The notes beneath the pieces were generated by a model that worked only from the letters and a program-made list of their open reading frames with translations, was not told where the DNA came from and ran no database searches. The position numbers were made by a program, and so were the translations under genes. 16,232 nucleotides of DNA from Ignavibacteriales bacterium (GTDB lineage Bacteria; Bacteroidota; Ignavibacteria; Ignavibacteriales; Ignavibacteriaceae), in contig DAIERC010000067.1 of the NCBI GenBank assembly GCA_027347125.1, forward strand, positions 1 through 16,232. Direction: 5' to 3'. Shown piece by piece: positions 8,756 to 14,447 of this stretch. Numbering within the stretch: the first letter of the stretch is position 1; every line of letters begins with the position of its first letter.

Positions 8756-9619
8756 ATGATTAACGAACTTAAAAAAGATTCACCGTATTTTGATTTTGCG
8801 TCAAAGCTTTTAGGAAAGAGGGAAATGCATTTATGCAATTCTTCATTAAAAAGAGATTCGATTGACTTCCTGAATGAGATGATAGATTTCCTGTTTCCGC
8901 ATTTTTCAAATAAGATTTATTATTCACCCGAAGACGTAATCGCAAAGCTTCAGCTAATGGAAAGAAACCTGATTTCGCTTTTGAAAATTATTAATGGGAA
9001 AAACGAAATAACCATAGAAAAAACAGCGAACAAATTTATTTCAAGAATTCCGCAGGTGCACGATATGCTGTGGGAAGACGCTGAAGCAATATACAAAGGC
9101 GACCCGGCTGCCGAAAGTATAGACGAAGTTATTTTGGCTTATCCCGGTTTTATGGCAATTCTTATTTATCGTTTTGCGCACGAGTTGTATAAACTTGATA
9201 TTCCTATCGTCCCCAGGATATTGACCGAACATGCTCACGAAATTACCGGCATCGATATTCATCCGGGAGCGGAAATAAATTCCCCGTTCTTCATAGACCA
9301 CGGAACCGGCATTGTAATAGGCGAAACGACAATAATAGGCAAGAATGTAAAGATATATCAGGGCGTTACACTTGGCGCTTTAAGCGTTGATAAATCTTTG
9401 ATGAATACAAAGCGCCATCCGACAATTCAGGATGACGTAATAATATATTCGCAAGCGGTAATACTCGGCGGAGAAACCGTTATCGGCAAGAACAGCGTGA
9501 TCGGAGGAAACGCCTGGGTAACTCAAAGTGTTCCGCCTAATTCGGTGGTTTACAGTAAAATAGAAGTAAAAGTACGCTCGAATGAAAATTATTTTGATAC
9601 GATGGAGTTTATCATCTAA
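8756..9619 (+). CDS. cysE: Serine O-acetyltransferase
   Basis: Transfers acetyl from acetyl-CoA to L-serine, giving O-acetylserine, the substrate of the cysteine synthase encoded next. The 287-aa protein has an all-helical N-terminal domain (to about 155) and a left-handed beta-helix of hexapeptide repeats (about 160-265). The catalytic pair is recognisable: Asp167 in GIDIHPGAEI and His182 in DHGTGIVIGET. Their 15-residue spacing equals that of E. coli CysE Asp143/His158. KRHPTIQDDVIIYSQAVILGG and GNAWVTQSVPPNSVVYS complete the family signature. The chain ends in ...EFII; a terminal Ile is what CysE inserts into the CysK active site in the cysteine synthase complex. AGGG lies 8 nt before the ATG. 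No terminator is seen directly after the stop, so transcripts may run into the cysK leader. Confidence 0.92.
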   Translation: MINELKKDSPYFDFASKLLGKREMHLCNSSLKRDSIDFLNEMIDFLFPHFSNKIYYSPEDVIAKLQLMERNLISLLKIINGKNEITIEKTANKFISRIPQVHDMLWEDAEAIYKGDPAAESIDEVILAYPGFMAILIYRFAHELYKLDIPIVPRILTEHAHEITGIDIHPGAEINSPFFIDHGTGIVIGETTIIGKNVKIYQGVTLGALSVDKSLMNTKRHPTIQDDVIIYSQAVILGGETVIGKNSVIGGNAWVTQSVPPNSVVYSKIEVKVRSNENYFDTMEFII

Positions 9620-9645
9620 AAATAATTTTCGCCGTCTAATAAAAT

Positions 9646-9655
9646 ATTACGTAAT
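9646..9655. repeat. 10-bp palindrome next to the cysK promoter
   Basis: ATTACGTAAT is a perfect palindrome ending 9 bp before the TTGACA box. Its position suits an activator or repressor site, but it is short and no partner copy was seen. Confidence 0.25.
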
Positions 9656-9664
9656 GCAGAGCAC

Positions 9665-9695
9665 TTGACATCATTTATACATTAGTTTACTTTTG
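9665..9695 (+). promoter_or_regulatory. Promoter of the cysK leader
   Basis: A perfect -35 box TTGACA (9665-9670) is followed after 17 nt by TACTTT (9688-9693). That stretch reads TACTTTTG (9688-9695), which also fits the Bacteroidota -7 consensus TAnnTTTG. Transcription would start near 9700, about 28 nt before the leader ORF and about 200 nt before cysK. Confidence 0.6.
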
Positions 9696-9727
9696 TAGCA
9701 AGCATTAAGAGAATCCTAAATATACAA

Positions 9728-9802
9728 ATGAACAAAACATACGAAACGGCAATCTGTTGTTGTTATAATAACTTTTATCTTACGATGGAGGACATTGCCT
9801 GA
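9728..9802 (+). CDS. Polycysteine leader peptide of cysK (24 aa)
   Basis: A 24-codon ORF ATG...TGA. The product begins MNKTYETAI, has Cys10-Cys11-Cys12 (three consecutive TGT at 9755-9763), then YNNFY, and ends MEDIA. It has no recognisable domain; the reading of the Cys codons, not the peptide, is the likely function. It sits between a good promoter and an intrinsic terminator directly in front of cysteine synthase, as leader peptides do before trp, his and leu genes. Cysteine is normally one of the rarest residues, so three in a row just before a cysteine gene is unlikely to be chance. No strong Shine-Dalgarno precedes the ATG (AGAGA lies about 15 nt upstream). Upstream in frame there is no other ATG before the TAG at 9683-9685. 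Confidence 0.78.
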   Translation: MNKTYETAICCCYNNFYLTMEDIA

Positions 9803-9812
9803 CCACGTATAT

Positions 9813-9831
9813 ATAAATATTTTTTATTTAT
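9813..9831 (+). repeat. A/U-only hairpin between leader ORF and terminator
   Basis: ATAAATA (9813-9819) and TATTTAT (9825-9831) are exact complements around a TTTTT loop. It could be a pause structure or a spacer in the attenuator, or reflect the local A+T content. Confidence 0.3.
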
Positions 9832-9840
9832 TTAGTTAGC

Positions 9841-9871
9841 AAAAGCCCTTCAATTTACGAAGGGCTTTTTT
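9841..9871 (+). terminator. Intrinsic terminator in the cysK leader
   Basis: AAAAGCCCTTC (9841-9851) pairs perfectly with GAAGGGCTTTT (9859-9869) around a 7-nt loop, and the stem runs into six T (9866-9871). This is a textbook Rho-independent terminator, yet it stands 28 nt before the cysK ATG, so it must be read through for cysK to be expressed. Confidence 0.9.
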
Positions 9872-9888
9872 GTTACATAAAAAAGAAT

Positions 9889-9894
9889 AAGGAG
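9889..9894 (+). promoter_or_regulatory. Strong Shine-Dalgarno of cysK
   Basis: AAGGAG with a 5-nt spacer precedes the ATG at 9900. The site lies just after the terminator and is not in its stem, so control appears to act on transcription rather than on ribosome access. Confidence 0.8.
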
Positions 9895-9899
9895 AAGAA

Positions 9900-10811
9900 A
9901 TGAAGTACAATAATATTATAGAAGCTATTGGAAACACACCACATATTAGAATAAACAAACTGTTTGGTGACAGCCACGAAGTGTGGGTAAAACTTGAAAA
10001 AGCAAATCCCGGCGGAAGCATAAAAGATAGAATCGGCCTTTCGATGATTGAAGATGCCGAGAAGAAAGGGATATTAAAAAAAGGAAGCATTATAGTAGAG
10101 CCTACTTCCGGCAATACTGGCATAGGCCTGGCAATGGTTGCGGCGGTAAAAGGTTATAAAATTATCCTGGTTATGCCGGAGTCAATGTCGATCGAAAGAA
10201 GGAAACTAATGTCGGCGTACGGCGCCAAGTTCGAGCTTACACCAAGGGAACTTGGAATGAAAGGAGCTATCGAAAAGGCAAAGGAAATTATTGCTGAAAA
10301 TAAAAATGCCTGGATGCCGCAACAGTTTGAAAACCCGGCCAACATTCAAGTGCATGCCGATTTTACGGCCAAAGAAATTTTAAAAGATTTTCCGGACGGA
10401 ATCGATTATTTAATTACGGGAGTCGGAACGGGCGGACATATAACCGGTGTTTCAAAAGTTTTAAAAAATAAATTTCCTCAGTTAAAAGTGTTTGCCGTTG
10501 AACCCGCAGGCTCAGCTGTAATTTCTGGCGGGCAGCCTGGGCCACATCCGCTTCAAGGACTGGGCGCAGGATTTATTCCTTTAAATTTGGATACTACCTT
10601 GTTAGACGGTACAATCTCCGTAGAAAAAGAAGAAGCTTTTAATTATACGCAAAGGGCTGCCAGGGAAGAAGGGCTTTTCATCGGTATTTCATCCGGAGCG
10701 GCTTTGGCGGCGGTTGCTAAAAAGATTAAAGATATACCCAAAGGCAAGCGCGTACTTACATTTAATTATGATACCGGCGAAAGATATTTATCGATTGAGG
10801 GATTGTTTTAA
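9900..10811 (+). CDS. cysK: Cysteine synthase (O-acetylserine sulfhydrylase)
   Basis: PLP enzyme that makes L-cysteine from O-acetylserine and sulfide in the cytoplasm. The 303-aa protein carries all family landmarks: NPGGSIKDRIG with PLP-binding Lys42, EPTSGNTGIG (substrate loop, 67-76), the phosphate-binding GVGTGGHITG (about 177-186), and ISSGAALAA, whose Ser binds the PLP ring nitrogen. It follows the serine acetyltransferase in the same direction, so the two steps from serine to cysteine are adjacent. Cystathionine beta-synthase and CysM are alternatives in the same fold. The cysE neighbour and the polycysteine leader favour CysK; the C-terminus stops without a CBS extension. Expression is likely controlled by the attenuator upstream. 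Confidence 0.93.
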   Translation: MKYNNIIEAIGNTPHIRINKLFGDSHEVWVKLEKANPGGSIKDRIGLSMIEDAEKKGILKKGSIIVEPTSGNTGIGLAMVAAVKGYKIILVMPESMSIERRKLMSAYGAKFELTPRELGMKGAIEKAKEIIAENKNAWMPQQFENPANIQVHADFTAKEILKDFPDGIDYLITGVGTGGHITGVSKVLKNKFPQLKVFAVEPAGSAVISGGQPGPHPLQGLGAGFIPLNLDTTLLDGTISVEKEEAFNYTQRAAREEGLFIGISSGAALAAVAKKIKDIPKGKRVLTFNYDTGERYLSIEGLF

Positions 10812-10830
10812 CAAACGTAACGATTATAAA

Positions 10831-10864
10831 AATAAAAGGATGGAGTGGTTTCCATCCTTTTATT
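10831..10864. terminator. Bidirectional terminator after cysK
   Basis: AATAAAAGGATGGA (10831-10844) pairs perfectly with TCCATCCTTTTATT (10851-10864): 14 bp around a 6-nt loop. A/T-rich runs flank both sides (TTTTTTA from 10872 on plus; ATTTTTATAA on minus), so it can serve cysK and the convergent STAS-like gene. Confidence 0.85.
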
Positions 10865-10911
10865 AAAATATTTTTTAAGAGAAATAATTCCCAAAAATAT
10901 TTTATTCATTC

Positions 10912-11277
10912 TTATTTCTGATCCAATAGTTTTTCCGCTTCTGCCATGGTGGGAACGTAACTTAATTTGTATGCCTGGATGGGTAAAGAATAATTTGCAA
11001 ACTGAAGTAGCCCGATTTTAGATGCTCCGACAACACGAATTACTCGATTTGCTTTTTTCTCGATCATAACAGTCATTATTTCCTTAAGTACTTCGCCGGC
11101 TTCTTCTTGCCCGCGGATAAATTGTGAAATATCATTAATAAGGTCAAAATTCGGTTTCAATTCATCGATTTCTTTTATCAACATGTCCCTGGCTATCTTT
11201 GCTTCTGAAATTGATAGGATACCGTTAATTGTAATGTACAGTCTGTTTTTTTCAATATCTTTTTTAATTTTGAACAT
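10912..11277 (-). CDS. Small STAS-like / SpoIIAA-like protein of unknown function
   Basis: I do not recognise a specific gene. The 121-aa soluble protein starts MFKIKKDIEKNRLYITINGILSI, a beta-hairpin followed by helix SEAKIARDMLIKEIDELKP. It continues with strand NFDLINDISQF, a helix to IEKK, strand VIRVVGA, a helix and a final strand/helix (YKLSYVPTMAEAEKLLDQK). This alternation of strands and helices, with a [FY]DLIND strand, resembles STAS/SpoIIAA-like domains, which often act as anti-anti-sigma or partner-switch components. No phosphorylatable Ser/Thr in the canonical place could be confirmed, and there is no cognate kinase nearby. It has no signal peptide or membrane segment. It stands alone between the cysK terminator and the ribBA terminator, so it is probably its own transcription unit; GGGG lies 10-11 nt before the ATG. 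Confidence 0.6.
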   Translation of the reverse strand: MFKIKKDIEKNRLYITINGILSISEAKIARDMLIKEIDELKPNFDLINDISQFIRGQEEAGEVLKEIMTVMIEKKANRVIRVVGASKIGLLQFANYSLPIQAYKLSYVPTMAEAEKLLDQK

Positions 11278-11348
11278 ATATAATTTAACCCCATGTATAA
11301 AACTTTTGTGAATATAACTTTTCTACTAAACTGGCCGCACTTATTATC

Positions 11349-11377
11349 GTAATAATTAAAATATATTTTAGTATTAC
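11349..11377. repeat. 29-bp AT-rich palindrome upstream of the STAS-like gene
   Basis: The arms starting GTAATA and ending TATTAC are symmetric about position 11363; 13 of 14 pairs match (11355/11371 is the exception). It lies 72 bp upstream of the STAS-like start, where an operator would sit, but no regulator is known. Confidence 0.4.
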
Positions 11378-11544
11378 CGGAAAATCGGGAAAGATGAAAT
11401 TATTATGATTGATATTCGGAATAAGTTGGGGAATTAAGTTTTTCTTAAACCGGAAATTTTATTTTATCACTTCTTAATCCCAAAAGAGTTAGCAGCGAAG
11501 TATAATCCTTAACTGAATACAGCAGTTTTTATAAACACTTTCAT

Positions 11545-11567
11545 AAAAAAAGCGGGTTCAGCCCGCT
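11545..11567 (-). terminator. Intrinsic terminator of ribBA
   Basis: On the minus strand AGCGGG-CTGAA-CCCGCT forms a GC-rich 6-bp stem followed by seven T. It lies 12 nt beyond the ribBA stop codon and ends the tgt-yajC-ribBA direction. Confidence 0.88.
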
Positions 11568-11578
11568 CTTAAAAAATT

Positions 11579-12775
11579 TCACCTTAAAATAAGATGACCG
11601 AGTTTATCTCTTTTTGTCTTAAGATATTTCTCATTATTCTCGTTGGGAGCAATTTCTATCGGAACGCGTTCAACAATTTCCAGACCATACCCGTTAAGGC
11701 CAATAACTTTCTTGGGGTTGTTCGTAAGAAGTCTCATTTTTTTTATTCCGAGATCAAGCAATATTTGAGCGCCGATTCCGTAATCTCTTAAATCGGGCTT
11801 AAAGCCCAGGGCTTCATTTGCCTCAACAGTATCTTTTCCCTGGTCCTGAAGATGATAAGCTTTAATTTTATTCGGAAGCCCTATGCCTCTGCCTTCCTGA
11901 CGCATATAAACAACAACACCCGTATCCTCCTTGGAAATCATATCCAGCGAAGCGTTAAGTTGATCGTGGCAATCGCACCTTAACGAATGGAAAACATCAC
12001 CAGTAAGACACTCGGAATGCATTCTAACCAGTACGGGTTTTTCAGGATCTACTTTACCTTTTACAAGAGCAACATGTTCTTTATGATCTACCTTGCTCTG
12101 GTAAACGCTTACTTTAAAATTGCCGTGAGCAGTAGGAAGTTTTGCGGTTGCAACTTTTTCAATAAGTCTTTCTTTACGCAGCCTGTACTGAATAACATCC
12201 TTAACAGTAAGAATTTTAAGTTTAAACTTAGCGGAAATTTTAACAAGGTCAGGAACGCGCGCCATTTCGCCATTGTCATGAAGAATTTCACAAAGCACAC
12301 CGGCCGGTTTTAGTTTAGCAAGTTTGCATAAATCTACCGCCGCTTCAGTATGACCGGCTCTTCTTAAAACACCCTCATCAAAAGCCCTTAGCGGAAAAAT
12401 ATGGCCGGGCCGCGCAAAGTCCGATGCTTTTGTATTATCATCAATTATTTTTTTAATTGTAAGTGATCTGTCTGCGGCGGATATGCCTGTGGTAGTACCA
12501 TCAATAGCATCAATTGTAACTGTAAACTGTGTACCGTGAAGAGCGGAATTAGAATCTACCATCAGCGGTAACCCGAGTTCATCAAGTCGCTTACCACTTA
12601 CGGCTACGCAAATCATTCCCCTTCCGTGCGTGGCCATAAAATTTACAATTTCGGGAGTTACGTACTCGGCAGCGCAAACAAAATCCCCTTCGTTCTCCCT
12701 GTCCTCGTCATCAACAATTATAATAACTTTGCCGTTTTTTATTTCTTCGATAGCTTCATCAACTGTACAGAACAT
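11579..12775 (-). CDS. ribBA: Bifunctional DHBP synthase / GTP cyclohydrolase II
   Basis: Supplies both starting compounds of riboflavin: the N-terminal half makes 3,4-dihydroxy-2-butanone 4-phosphate from ribulose 5-phosphate, the C-terminal half opens GTP. In the 398 aa, the RibB domain (about 1-200) shows DDEDRENEGD (22-31), HGRGMICVAV, ASDFARPGHIFPLRA and RRAGHTEAAVDL. The RibA domain (about 205-398) shows SECLTGDVFHSLRCDCH, with zinc ligands Cys256, Cys267 and Cys269, then MRQEGRGIGL and DLRDYGIGAQIL. Both halves look intact. It follows yajC on the same strand after 84 nt that contain a large hairpin, so it may be co-transcribed with tgt-yajC. I found no FMN riboswitch upstream. The only Shine-Dalgarno-like sequence is a weak TTAGG. 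Confidence 0.95.
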   Translation of the reverse strand: MFCTVDEAIEEIKNGKVIIIVDDEDRENEGDFVCAAEYVTPEIVNFMATHGRGMICVAVSGKRLDELGLPLMVDSNSALHGTQFTVTIDAIDGTTTGISAADRSLTIKKIIDDNTKASDFARPGHIFPLRAFDEGVLRRAGHTEAAVDLCKLAKLKPAGVLCEILHDNGEMARVPDLVKISAKFKLKILTVKDVIQYRLRKERLIEKVATAKLPTAHGNFKVSVYQSKVDHKEHVALVKGKVDPEKPVLVRMHSECLTGDVFHSLRCDCHDQLNASLDMISKEDTGVVVYMRQEGRGIGLPNKIKAYHLQDQGKDTVEANEALGFKPDLRDYGIGAQILLDLGIKKMRLLTNNPKKVIGLNGYGLEIVERVPIEIAPNENNEKYLKTKRDKLGHLILR

Positions 12776-12809
12776 TTTACCAACCTAAATTTATTTCACA
12801 AATCAATAT

Positions 12810-12852
12810 GGACTAATAAAGAATTGCTCTTGGCAATAACCTTTATTAGTCC
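12810..12852. repeat. 43-nt stem-loop between yajC and ribBA
   Basis: GGACTAATAAAG (12810-12821) and CTTTATTAGTCC (12841-12852) are perfect 12-nt complements. Inside, after a small asymmetric bulge, ATTGC (12823-12827) pairs with GCAAT (12833-12837) around a 5-nt loop. No T-run follows on either strand, so it is not a normal intrinsic terminator. It ends 34 nt before the ribBA start and could be an RNA-processing or stability element, or a regulator of ribBA. Confidence 0.65.
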
Positions 12853-12859
12853 GGAAAAA

Positions 12860-13186
12860 TCAGTTACCTTCCTTGCTTGAAGGAATGACGGTACCGATAG
12901 CGCTTTTTTCATATTTAAGTTTTACGTTATCGCTTACCTGAATGAATACAGTTTTTTCTTCAATATGAACAACTGTTCCATGAAGCCCGCCGCTGGTAAT
13001 TACTTTATCACCTTTTTGAACGTTAGAAAGAAGTTTTTCTCTTTCTTTTGCTCTTTTCTGCTGTGGGCGAATAATCATGAAGTAAAAGATTAAAAATATA
13101 GCACCGAACATTATAACGGTACTAATTAAGTTGCCTGATCCGCCGCTTCCGTTTGCCGGCGGCGCCATTGCTAATAATGCTTCCAA
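12860..13186 (-). CDS. yajC: Preprotein translocase subunit YajC
   Basis: Small inner-membrane protein associated with the SecDF complex and the SecYEG holotranslocon. The 108-aa length matches E. coli YajC (110). After a short Gly/Ala/Pro-rich N-terminus there is one membrane helix (about 20-38, ISTVIMFGAIFLIFYFMI), immediately followed by the hallmark IRPQQKRAKEREKLL, then KGDKVITSGGLHGTVV. The start is TTG at 13186, directly abutting the tgt stop (TGA-TTG). A GGAGG Shine-Dalgarno with 5-nt spacing inside the tgt 3' end decides this start over the in-frame ATG at 13168. Linkage tgt-yajC is classic. What usually follows (secD, secF) is replaced here by ribBA. Confidence 0.93.
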   Translation of the reverse strand: MEALLAMAPPANGSGGSGNLISTVIMFGAIFLIFYFMIIRPQQKRAKEREKLLSNVQKGDKVITSGGLHGTVVHIEEKTVFIQVSDNVKLKYEKSAIGTVIPSSKEGN

Positions 13187-14338
13187 TCAATCCTCCGATT
13201 TATTGTTTGCGTTTAATGAGATGTTATTTATAATATTTTTTTTCCAACCGGTAAAATCCCCGGTTTTAATATGCTCTCTTGCCTGTTTAACAAGGTTAAG
13301 ATAAAAATGCAGATTATGAATGCTGGCAAGTTCCAGCGCTAAAATTTCTCCCGCAATAAAAAGATGCCTGAGATAACTGCGCGTAAAAGTTTTGCAGGTA
13401 TAACAGTCGCAATTTTCATCAACAGGGTTAAAATCATTTTTATATTTTGCGTTACGCATTGAAAGTATACCGTTTGAAGTAAACAGATAAGAGTTTCTTG
13501 CGTTGCGCGTAGGCATAACGCAATCAAACATATCTATTCCTCTTTCAATTGCTTCAAGAATATTTTCCGGCCTTCCCACTCCCATAAGATACCTCGGTCT
13601 GTCTTCCGGCATGATGTCGGTAGTAAAATCAACCAATTCATACATAACTTCGGTTGGCTCTCCAACCGCAAGCCCGCCGATAGAGTAGCCGTCGAAATCT
13701 AGCTTGGTTAAATCTTTAGCCGATCTTTCACGAAGGTCTTTATACACGCTGCCCTGTATTATTCCAAATAAAAACTGATTATGGCCATAAAGCGGTTTGG
13801 AATTATCGAATGCTTCTTTATTAAGTACCGCCCAATCGGAAGTAAGCTTAGTGGATTTAAGAGCATACTCATAATCGCATGGATATGGAGTGCATTCATC
13901 CAACGACATCATGATATCAGAGCCGATACTCCTTTGGATAGAAATAACTTTTTCCGGAGTAAACAGATGTTTGGAGCCGTCCAGATGCGATCGGAATTCA
14001 ACACCATTTGGTTTAAGCTTTCTAAGCTCGGCCAAACTAAAAACTTGATAGCCGCCGCTGTCCGTAAGAATCGGTTTATTCCAGTTCATAAATTTATGAA
14101 GCCCACCTGCTTGCTCCAGCACTTCGGTTCCGGGACGCAAATAAAGATGATAAGTATTTGAAAGAACAATCTGAGCTTTAATATCGTTTTCTAAAAAATT
14201 TTGATTAACAGCCTTTACTGTACCTTGTGTACCTACCGGCATGAAAATGGGTGTTTCAACCCTTCCGTTGTCTGTTTCAAAATAACCTGTTCTGGCTTTC
14301 GAATTCTTATCTTTAGCCAAAATATTTAAAGCTAACAA
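13187..14338 (-). CDS. tgt: tRNA-guanine transglycosylase
   Basis: Exchanges guanine at the wobble position of GUN-anticodon tRNAs for the queuosine precursor preQ1. The 383-aa protein shows the catalytic Asp93 in ILTDSGGYQVFSL, GYSIGGLAVGEP (218-229) and the nucleophile Asp272 in DMFDCVMPTRNARN. The zinc site is Cys310, Cys312 and Cys315 (ENCDCYTC) plus His341 (ASIHNLHFYL). Spacing from Asp272 to the zinc ligands equals that in E. coli (Asp264, Cys302/304/307, His333). The start appears to be TTG at 14338 (MLALNILAKD...): an in-frame stop lies at 14365-14363 with no ATG between, and AGG precedes with a 5-nt spacer. A sigma-70-like promoter lies about 40 nt upstream. The gene abuts yajC without a gap. 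Confidence 0.95.
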   Translation of the reverse strand: MLALNILAKDKNSKARTGYFETDNGRVETPIFMPVGTQGTVKAVNQNFLENDIKAQIVLSNTYHLYLRPGTEVLEQAGGLHKFMNWNKPILTDSGGYQVFSLAELRKLKPNGVEFRSHLDGSKHLFTPEKVISIQRSIGSDIMMSLDECTPYPCDYEYALKSTKLTSDWAVLNKEAFDNSKPLYGHNQFLFGIIQGSVYKDLRERSAKDLTKLDFDGYSIGGLAVGEPTEVMYELVDFTTDIMPEDRPRYLMGVGRPENILEAIERGIDMFDCVMPTRNARNSYLFTSNGILSMRNAKYKNDFNPVDENCDCYTCKTFTRSYLRHLFIAGEILALELASIHNLHFYLNLVKQAREHIKTGDFTGWKKNIINNISLNANNKSED

Positions 14339-14376
14339 ATTTACCTGTAAAACGATGACAAATCAATTTAATTACG

Positions 14377-14405
14377 AGTATAAATTTACTGCAAATTTAA
14401 CTCAA
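14377..14405 (-). promoter_or_regulatory. Promoter of tgt-yajC(-ribBA)
   Basis: Read on the minus strand, TTGAGT (14405-14400) and TATACT (14382-14377) are separated by 17 nt, matching the sigma-70 consensus at 4/6 and 5/6. Transcription would start near 14370, about 32 nt before the TTG start codon of tgt. Confidence 0.6.
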
Positions 14406-14447
14406 GTACCAAAAAGTACACAGTATTAACCGCCTATGTAAAAATAT

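Larger units (their letters stand above)
9746..9871 (+). promoter_or_regulatory. Cysteine-responsive transcription attenuator of cysK
   Basis: Two alternative folds can be drawn. In the first, GGCAAU (9748-9753), just before the Cys codons, pairs perfectly with AUUGCC (9794-9799) at the end of the leader ORF, leaving the terminator (9841-9871) free to form. In the second, 9786-9796 (UGGAGGACAUU) pairs at 9 of 11 positions, one of them G-U, with 9842-9852 (AAAGCCCUUCA), the terminator's left arm, so the terminator cannot form. A ribosome stalled on the UGU codons for lack of Cys-tRNA would cover 9748-9753 and favour the second fold. A ribosome reaching the stop at 9800 would cover 9786-9799 and favour termination. 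Promoter, leader ORF, terminator and gene are seen directly; the switch is inference from the pairings. Confidence 0.7.
11278..11578. other. Intergenic region upstream of the STAS-like gene
   Basis: This 301-bp AT-rich gap has no gene. It holds the ribBA terminator at its right end and an AT-rich palindrome at 11349-11377. It should contain the promoter of the STAS-like gene, but none is clear. Confidence 0.5.

Noticed and set aside
8685..8758. Second leader ORF (TTG start, one Cys) overlapping the serine acetyltransferase start
   Set aside because: It would need a TTG start, has no clear Shine-Dalgarno, contains one Cys codon only and is not followed by a terminator. Probably chance.
9841..9871. 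Terminator read simply as the end of the serine acetyltransferase transcript
   Set aside because: It lies 222 nt after that stop codon, beyond a good promoter and a leader ORF, and only 28 nt before cysK, so it also governs every transcript that enters cysK. It may stop cysE transcripts too, but that does not explain its position.
9700..9899. T-box or SAM riboswitch in the cysK leader
   Set aside because: No T-box consensus (AGGGUGGNACCGCG-like) or SAM-riboswitch core is present; GGAGGAC at 9787-9793 only superficially resembles a T-box. The translated Cys run explains the layout better.
9836..10345. Antisense ORFs of 95 and 63 aa across the cysK leader and cysK
   Set aside because: They are shadows of the cysK reading frame with no family resemblance or start signals; one would begin inside cysK and run through the terminator.
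12776..12859. FMN riboswitch before ribBA
   Set aside because: The region is only 84 nt and lacks the conserved RFN core sequences; it holds a simple extended hairpin.
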